From Cryptosporangium arvum DSM 44712 (lineage in GTDB: Bacteria; Actinomycetota; Actinomycetes; Mycobacteriales; Cryptosporangiaceae): DNA of 64,000 nucleotides. Positions 59,279 through 64,000 of the stretch are shown here, one piece after another. The stretch spans positions 8,839,913 through 8,903,912 of the forward strand of contig NZ_KK073874.1 in NCBI RefSeq assembly GCF_000585375.1, read 5' to 3'. A program made the position numbers and the translations under genes. The notes under the pieces were generated by a model. That model searched no databases. It was given only the letters and a program-made list of their open reading frames with translations, and was not told where the DNA came from. Numbering within the stretch: the first letter of the stretch is position 1; each line of letters begins with the position of its first letter.

Positions 59279-60867
59279 GACGACTCCCGTCGATCCCGGC
59301 GCGCCACCGCGTTCGCGTGGGCCACGCCGATCAACCGGTCCACCTCGGCGAACGTCCGCTCGGGGTTGAGCACGCACACCCAGCCCTGGGTGGCGTAGAC
59401 CGGGTGCGGCAGGATCTCGTCGACGGTCGAGTAGTCGAACCCGTCCGCGGCACCGAACAGACGCTCGAACTCCTGGCGTCCGACGTGGAGGTTGAGCCGA
59501 ACGACGTCGGGCCGGTCCAGCCGTGACTCCTCGTCGAAGCCCGGCATGTTCCGGATGACGACGGTCGCGAACGGCTGGTACTGCTGCTCCTCGCCGACGT
59601 AGAAGAAGTAGTTGCCCCAGTTGCTCTCGGGCGCCTCCGAGTCGTACTCGACGTACAGCTGCCGCACGTCGGGCCGGCGGCTGATCAGCCCGGCCCACCC
59701 GGCGGCGATGTTGCGGGCCAGCTCCGACACGGTCTCGTTGGGGTCGGGCGCCTCTCCCGGAGCCACGGCCACGTGCAGGAACGCATCCGCGGACGCGATG
59801 TCGTCCGCGTCGAGCGGAAAGTACATCTGGTTCGGCGAATCGCCGCGCCGCTCCAGGCCCACGGTCACCTCGCGGGCGGTGGCCCCGCTGATCAACCGCT
59901 CGCGCCGGGCGTCCAGAGCGTGTTCGTAGGTGCCGGCGGGAGGAGCCGCCAGGCGGAGCGCCGGGCTCGCGCCGAGGCTCCCGAGCACGACCGCGTAGCG
60001 GTCGGCGAGCAACGCGGAGAGGATCGAGCCGGCGCTCGCCCACTCCAGTTCCTCCGCGCCCATCCGCATCCGGCTCGTGTTCCGCTGCACGTGGCGGTTG
60101 TGCGCATGCAGGAGCGTCGGGCCGCGGTGCTGCTCGATCACGCGGATGTCGAGCATGTTCTGCGCCATCCAGGCGTCCCGGACAGCCGACATCCGGGTGA
60201 GGCGGTCGGGGCCTTCGATCGCGACCTGCGCGTGGTAGCGCAGCAGGTTGACGGCGGCGGTGCCGCAGGTGTGAGCCCGGTGCCAGGCCCGCACCGACGT
60301 CGCCGCGATCAGGCGCGGAGCCGACGCGTACAGCGCGCCGATCAGATCGTCGGCCGAGGCTCGCAGGGTCTTGGCGCGGTCCGAGCCGCCCAGCGAGGCC
60401 GACGGGTCGAACACCTCGTCCCAGGGCTCGTCGTCGCCGAGGAGTTCGTCGAGGTCGTCCCAGCGTTCCTGCGCCACGTAGGTGCAGAGTTCACGCAGGT
60501 AGCGGCGTGGGCTGGGCGCGCTGACCGTCTCGGTGACGGCGTCCATGCCGTAGAAGGTCAGCGGGTCCGGGTGGGACGCGTTGTACGCGCGCATCCACTC
60601 GACGAGCTCGCGGTTGCCGTCGAGCCCGCCCCAGCCGTGGCTGAACGCGTCGGGATCGTACGAGTCGGCGCGACCGCTGACGTAGTCGTCGATCGCGATC
60701 GCCGCGACCCGGTCGGTCTCCAACGCGATCGAGCGGAAGCCACGCTCGACCAACGCGGCGAAGATCTCGTTGCGCTCCCCCTGGAACGCGGGAACGGCGT
60801 GACTCGGTTCCCCGAGCCCCAGAACGGTGGGCTCGTTCGCCAGCAGAGCTTCTAGTGCGGTATCCAT
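59263..60867 (-). CDS. Erythromycin-esterase-like enzyme fused to DUF6194 domain
   Basis: 534 residues. The N-terminal ~385 residues are an erythromycin-esterase/SUCC-type fold: GLGEPSHAVPAF (Glu20, His23), FYGMDA, and the second catalytic-site region LLHAHNRHVQRN. The C-terminal ~140 residues (from RLDRPDVVRLNLHVGRQEFERLFG to VCVLNPERT) match DUF6194. Such a fusion is uncommon. The start at 60867 (MDTALEALLA) fits the esterase N-terminus. Divergent from a tandem-MerR regulator of the TioE type, often found with such genes. Macrolide resistance is possible but unproven. Confidence 0.85.
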   Translation of the reverse strand: MDTALEALLANEPTVLGLGEPSHAVPAFQGERNEIFAALVERGFRSIALETDRVAAIAIDDYVSGRADSYDPDAFSHGWGGLDGNRELVEWMRAYNASHPDPLTFYGMDAVTETVSAPSPRRYLRELCTYVAQERWDDLDELLGDDEPWDEVFDPSASLGGSDRAKTLRASADDLIGALYASAPRLIAATSVRAWHRAHTCGTAAVNLLRYHAQVAIEGPDRLTRMSAVRDAWMAQNMLDIRVIEQHRGPTLLHAHNRHVQRNTSRMRMGAEELEWASAGSILSALLADRYAVVLGSLGASPALRLAAPPAGTYEHALDARRERLISGATAREVTVGLERRGDSPNQMYFPLDADDIASADAFLHVAVAPGEAPDPNETVSELARNIAAGWAGLISRRPDVRQLYVEYDSEAPESNWGNYFFYVGEEQQYQPFATVVIRNMPGFDEESRLDRPDVVRLNLHVGRQEFERLFGAADGFDYSTVDEILPHPVYATQGWVCVLNPERTFAEVDRLIGVAHANAVARRDRRESSHRAE

Positions 60868-60869
60868 AC

Positions 60870-60902
60870 CCTTGAACCGTATCGTTGAACGAGCGGTTGA
60901 GG
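60870..60902. promoter_or_regulatory. Imperfect inverted repeat, candidate TioE-type operator
   Basis: CCTTGAACCG (60870-60879) and CGGTTGAGG (60894-60902) are near-inverted copies (one mismatch, one extra base), with a third half-copy CGTTGAACGAG between. It sits between the esterase and regulator starts. Confidence 0.55.
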
Positions 60903-60932
60903 CTTTGCCGCGTATCACCTGGGAGCCGTGCC

Positions 60933-61658
60933 CTGAAACCTCAACCGGGAGTACAGACCTACCGGCCGGTCGAGCTGGCCCGCGAACACGGTCTGACCGC
61001 GCAGGCGGTGCGCAACTACGAGCAGCGCGGTGTGCTCCCGCCCGCTTCACGCACGAAGTCCGGGTACCGGATCTACACCGATCTGCACGCTCACGCGCTG
61101 CGCGCGTTCCTCGCGCAGCTCCCCGCCCATGGTTACCCGACCGGCGGCGAAATCCTCCGTTCGGTGAACGCCGACGCGGTCGACGACGCCCTGCGCGCCG
61201 TCGACCGCAGCCACGCCCTGCTGCTGCGCGACCGGGAGACGCTCAATGCCGTCTCGGCCGCCATCGGGCTGCTGACGTCGTCCGAGGCGCGGTCGGAGCA
61301 GGTGTTGCCGGTGAGCGCGGTCGCCCGGCGGCTGGACGTGAGCCCGGCGACACTGCGGAAATGGGAGCGCGCGGGCATCCTCGTGCCACCGCGTGACCGG
61401 GCCGGCTACCGGTTCTACCGGCCGGAGGACGTCCGGGACGCCGAGCTCGCTCACCTCCTGCGCCGCGGCGGCTACCTGCTCGGACACATCGCCACCGTGG
61501 TGTCCCGGGTACGGGAGGCGGGAAGCGTCGAGGCGCTGGCGTCCTCCCTGGCCGGCTGGCGCGACCGCCTCACGGATCGAGGTCGCGCGATGCTGTTCGC
61601 CGCGGCCACACTGGACGAGTACCTCCGATTCCGGGAGTCGGCTGCAACCGACGAGTAG
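60933..61658 (+). CDS. TioE-type regulator with two MerR helix-turn-helix domains
   Basis: About 241 residues. Two complete MerR-like domains: RPVELAREHGLTAQAVRNYE with a following wing (GYRIYTD), and LPVSAVARRLDVSPATLRKW with GYRFYRPEDV. The tandem arrangement is that of TioE-family regulators. The start is uncertain: an in-frame TTG at 60885 overlaps the operator, while CTG 60933 has GGGAG seven bases upstream and gives a better N-terminus. It is the probable regulator of the divergent esterase fusion. Confidence 0.88.
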   Translation: MKPQPGVQTYRPVELAREHGLTAQAVRNYEQRGVLPPASRTKSGYRIYTDLHAHALRAFLAQLPAHGYPTGGEILRSVNADAVDDALRAVDRSHALLLRDRETLNAVSAAIGLLTSSEARSEQVLPVSAVARRLDVSPATLRKWERAGILVPPRDRAGYRFYRPEDVRDAELAHLLRRGGYLLGHIATVVSRVREAGSVEALASSLAGWRDRLTDRGRAMLFAAATLDEYLRFRESAATDE

Positions 61659-61706
61659 CTCGGGCGTGTTCCCTGGTAAGAGCCGCTCGACGATCGGGGG
61701 TCGCCG

Positions 61707-62201
61707 GTGGAGACGGAGTTCGCGGACTTCTATGCCGCGCACTTTCCCTCGCTGTGCAAACAGCTCTACGCCTACACGGGCGACCGGGGCGAGGCCCAGG
61801 AGCTGGTGCAGGAGGCGTTCTCACGAGGCTGGGCCCACTGGCCGAAGATCCGCGGCTACGACGATCCGGCCGCCTGGGTGCGCACCGTGGCCTGGCGGCT
61901 GGCGATCAGCCGGTGGCGTCGCGCCCGGCGAGCGTTGGCGTTCCTGGCCGGGCAACGCGAGGAACCGGTGGTGCCGTCGCCCGACCCGGCCCACGTGGCC
62001 CTGGTCGCGGCGCTCGCGACGTTGCCGCCGAACCACCGCCGGGCGATCGTCCTGCACTACCTGGCCGACCTGCCGGTGGCCGAGATCGCGGCGAGCGAGC
62101 GGGTCGCCGACGGAACGGTGAAGTCCTGGCTGCACCGCGGGCGAGCGGCGCTGGCGACCCAACTCGGCGACACTCCATTGGAACGGGGGACGACGCGATG
62201 A
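61707..62201 (+). CDS. SigE-family RNA polymerase sigma factor
   Basis: 164 residues. Region 2 (FADFYAAHFPSLCKQLYAYTG, EAQELVQEAFSRGWAHW, AWVRTVAWRLAISRWRR) and region 4 (ALATLPPNHRRAIVLHYLADLPVAEIA, GTVKSWLHRGRAAL) are complete. GTG 61707 start. The next gene overlaps by four bases (ATGA) and is the likely anti-sigma or effector. Confidence 0.95.
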   Translation: METEFADFYAAHFPSLCKQLYAYTGDRGEAQELVQEAFSRGWAHWPKIRGYDDPAAWVRTVAWRLAISRWRRARRALAFLAGQREEPVVPSPDPAHVALVAALATLPPNHRRAIVLHYLADLPVAEIAASERVADGTVKSWLHRGRAALATQLGDTPLERGTTR

Positions 62202-62941
62202 GCGACGACGTTGTCGAGCACCTCCACGACCTGCGGGGAGCGGCGGACGAGCCGTACCGGGGCGCCGGGCCGGTGGCCGCGAGGGCGCGAGCCGCGGCCC
62301 ACCGGCGGCGTCGGCGCGGCGCGGTGGCCGGAGCGCTGGTGCTGATCGTCGCAGCCGTCGTGGTGGGGTTCTGGCCCGAGCAGCCCGCACGGCTGCAGCC
62401 GGCCGGCCCGGCCCGGACCTCCTCGGCCACCCTGCCCCAGCCCTCGTTCCCGGCCACGGGCTCCGCGAGCCCGGCGGATCGGGAGGTCCCGGACGACTGG
62501 CGCATCGACTGGGCCAACTCGATCATGAACCTGCCCGCCAACGACGGCTGCCCGCACCGGCGAGTGCAGTTCACCGACGGCACAGCGACGTTCGCGCCCT
62601 GGCAGTACTCGATCGGCGAGCCAGCATACGGCGACTTCACCGGCGACGGCCGCGACGACGCGGTGGTGGTCGTCGAATGCCACGGCGACGCGGACGTCGG
62701 CGGCCCGGAGAGCCGCTGGGTGGTCGCGGCGTTCACCAGCAACGAGCGGGGCGGTCCCGAGCCGCTCGAGTCCCTCTACGCCGAGCAGGCCTACGTCGTG
62801 CCGGTGGTGACGATCGCCGACCAGGTGATCCGGCTGGAGCTGCGGTACGAGGGCGGTGCCTGGCAGATCGAGAGGTACCGCTGGGACGGCGAGAAGATGA
62901 ACCGGATCAGCGTCACCGAGACGCCGCGCCCGCCGCGTTAG
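62198..62941 (+). CDS. Membrane protein coupled to SigE-family sigma factor
   Basis: 247 residues. A cytoplasmic part of about 40 residues (HDLRGAADEPYRGAG) is followed by one membrane helix (about 43-60), a Pro/Ala/Ser linker, and an outer domain with an FG-GAP-like motif (GDFTGDGRDDAVVVV). Cys residues in DGCPHRR and VECHGD may pair. The short cytoplasmic tail, the helix and the ATGA overlap with the sigma gene suggest an anti-sigma role, although no canonical zinc finger is seen. It overlaps the convergent GNAT gene by 29 bases. Confidence 0.75.
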   Translation: MSDDVVEHLHDLRGAADEPYRGAGPVAARARAAAHRRRRRGAVAGALVLIVAAVVVGFWPEQPARLQPAGPARTSSATLPQPSFPATGSASPADREVPDDWRIDWANSIMNLPANDGCPHRRVQFTDGTATFAPWQYSIGEPAYGDFTGDGRDDAVVVVECHGDADVGGPESRWVVAAFTSNERGGPEPLESLYAEQAYVVPVVTIADQVIRLELRYEGGAWQIERYRWDGEKMNRISVTETPRPPR

Positions 62942-63509
62942 CCGCCCACTCGTCCCTGGTGATCGCGTACTCGACGTCGCCCTTCTCGTCGCCGGGGATC
63001 TTGTCGGGCCAGTTGTCGTAGCAGGAGCGGACGAAGCGCAGCCCGGCCTTCTCCATCACCCGCCGCGACGCACCGTGGACGGCGAGCGCCTCGGCGAACA
63101 CCCGCTCGACACCGAGGTCGGTGAACGCCTTGTCGACGAGCGCCTTCGCGCCCTCGGTGGCGTAGCCCCGGCCCCACGACTCCCGCCGCAGCCGGTACCC
63201 CAGCTCGATGCCCTCGCGCGTCGTGCCGTCGGCGCGGACCGGCTTGTCGTTGGGGCGCAGCAGGAACCAGCCGAGGAAGTCACCGGTGGCCTTCTCGATC
63301 GCCGGGAAGTAGCCGAATCCGGGGTACTGCTCGTAGAACGAGAACCAGCGCGGCAGCACCTCGTCGCGGAGCACGTGCCGCGGCGTCGGCCGTCCGCCGG
63401 TGACGTACCAGGTCACCTTCGGGTCGCTGTTCAGCTCGACGAGAGCGTCGAGGTCTTCGGACGTGGCCCGGCGCAGCACCAGGCGCTCGGTCTCGAGGAA
63501 GGTCTGCAT
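62913..63509 (-). CDS. GNAT acetyltransferase (RimJ/RimL type)
   Basis: 198 residues. N-terminal ETERLVLRRATSEDLDALVEL, acetyl-CoA motif LRRESWGRGYATEGAKAL, and GASRRVMEKAGLRFV. ATG 63509. Substrate unknown; the W-rich middle (WFLLRPND) resembles uncharacterised actinobacterial members. Confidence 0.94.
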   Translation of the reverse strand: MQTFLETERLVLRRATSEDLDALVELNSDPKVTWYVTGGRPTPRHVLRDEVLPRWFSFYEQYPGFGYFPAIEKATGDFLGWFLLRPNDKPVRADGTTREGIELGYRLRRESWGRGYATEGAKALVDKAFTDLGVERVFAEALAVHGASRRVMEKAGLRFVRSCYDNWPDKIPGDEKGDVEYAITRDEWAANAAGAASR

Positions 63510-63549
63510 TGGACCATTGTGTAACGCTCGGGTCCGTGGAGGCGCCTTC

Positions 63550-64000
63550 TCAGTCGCGGGCAGCGGTCGGATCGGCCCAAGCGTCCACCTCGAGTGCGTC
63601 CCCGACCGAGATCTTGCCCCCGCGCACCACCGAGATCTTGACGCCGAACGCCAGGCCTCCGGGTACGCGGCGGTAGGTCGCGAGCATGCGCAGCGGCTCC
63701 GGGCCGCGTTTCCGGCCGGTCTCCTGGTCCACGGTGACCACCGCGCACCGCAGGCAGAGCTTGGCGAACGCCAGCTCCGCGTCGCCCACCCGGAAACGCC
63801 GGAGCCGGTCCTCGGCGTGCGGCTCGTCCCACCCGTCGACGACGATGTTCGGCCGGAACCGGGTCATCGGCAGTTCGTGACCCAGCCGGTCCTGGAGGCC
63901 CCGGAGGGAAGCGCGGGACAGCAGCATCAGCGGCGAACTGTCGGCGTAGCTCGCGGTGCCGTCGGTCTCCCCTTTGGTGACGCGGTCGTGCTCGGGCGGC
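63550..64000 (-). CDS. MOSC-domain protein (5' end beyond the window)
   Basis: At least 150 residues visible; the open frame runs off the right edge, so the N-terminal MOSC beta-barrel start is missing. The visible part has ASYADSSPLMLLSRASL, RFRPNIVVDG and the molybdenum-cofactor cysteine region LCLRCAVVTVDQETG with EPLRMLATYRR. Related proteins (YcbX/mARC type) reduce N-hydroxylated compounds using molybdenum cofactor. Function inferred from family. Confidence 0.9.
   Translation of the reverse strand, partial: PPEHDRVTKGETDGTASYADSSPLMLLSRASLRGLQDRLGHELPMTRFRPNIVVDGWDEPHAEDRLRRFRVGDAELAFAKLCLRCAVVTVDQETGRKRGPEPLRMLATYRRVPGGLAFGVKISVVRGGKISVGDALEVDAWADPTAARD

Overview
The window is chromosomal DNA of a high-GC Gram-positive bacterium (Actinomycetota). 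The evidence is uniformly high GC with strong third-position GC, frequent GTG starts, many 4-base ATGA/GTGA gene overlaps, and lineage-typical families: a helix-turn-helix regulator paired with a DUF397 protein, TIGR03083 and DinB mycothiol-type enzymes, an EAL-DICT protein, a SigE-family sigma factor, a tandem-MerR TioE-type regulator and a serine/threonine kinase. A sporulating or filamentous actinomycete (Cryptosporangium/Frankia/Micromonospora-like) is plausible, but genus is inference. I saw no rRNA, tRNA, CRISPR array, prophage or insertion sequence.

Layout. 1-6.5 kb holds metabolic genes: purB, a quinone oxidoreductase, an aromatic-acid type MFS transporter with its TetR regulator, a DUF1772 membrane protein and lpdA. 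6.7-11.7 kb is a signalling island: EAL-DICT protein, PAS-GAF histidine kinase, stand-alone receiver, an unknown 103-residue protein, a GAF protein and a STAS protein. 11.8-19 kb is accessory: OsmC, a secreted L,D-transpeptidase-like protein, a cupin/MarR pair with a clear operator, an Scr1-type regulator with DUF397 partner, a resolvase-like catalytic-domain protein, and a secreted Lys/His/Trp-rich protein behind a structured leader. 19-24.5 kb has a thiolase-like gene, TetR, a nitronate monooxygenase, a MerR-GyrI regulator and an XRE-TPR regulator. 24.7-31.6 kb has a three-gene envelope operon (OmpA lipoprotein, four-helix membrane protein, VWA protein). It faces a split two-component cassette made of a soluble kinase core, a response regulator, and a membrane kinase whose ATPase domain has decayed.

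31.6-40 kb centres on dnaE and a following zinc-ribbon gene, then a membrane-anchored Ser/Thr kinase directly followed by a SagB-type tandem nitroreductase, then gene debris (MarR and glyoxalase fragments). 40-45.5 kb has a mycothiol-type enzyme, a 59-residue glycine-rich membrane protein, a hydrolase, a HEAT-repeat protein, GNAT and a degenerate NTPase with Sel1/TPR repeats. 45.5-50 kb is a five-gene operon (ECF sigma, zinc-finger membrane anti-sigma, ABC ATPase, permease, membrane protein) followed by a TMEM175-type channel. 50.5-64 kb has MerR, DinB, hydrolase, EamA exporter, CGNR regulator, a NarL-type two-component pair, small TetR- and TioE-controlled units (including an erythromycin-esterase/DUF6194 fusion), a SigE-family sigma with a membrane partner, GNAT, and a MOSC protein cut by the right edge.

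The best candidates for new biology are the split histidine-kinase cassette beside the OmpA/VWA operon (25-30.5 kb), the membrane Ser/Thr kinase with SagB-type enzyme (36.8-39.5 kb), the resolvase-like protein and structured leader near 16-17.7 kb, and the degenerate NTPase-Sel1 protein (43.5-45 kb). All functions are read from sequence by eye; no searches were run.
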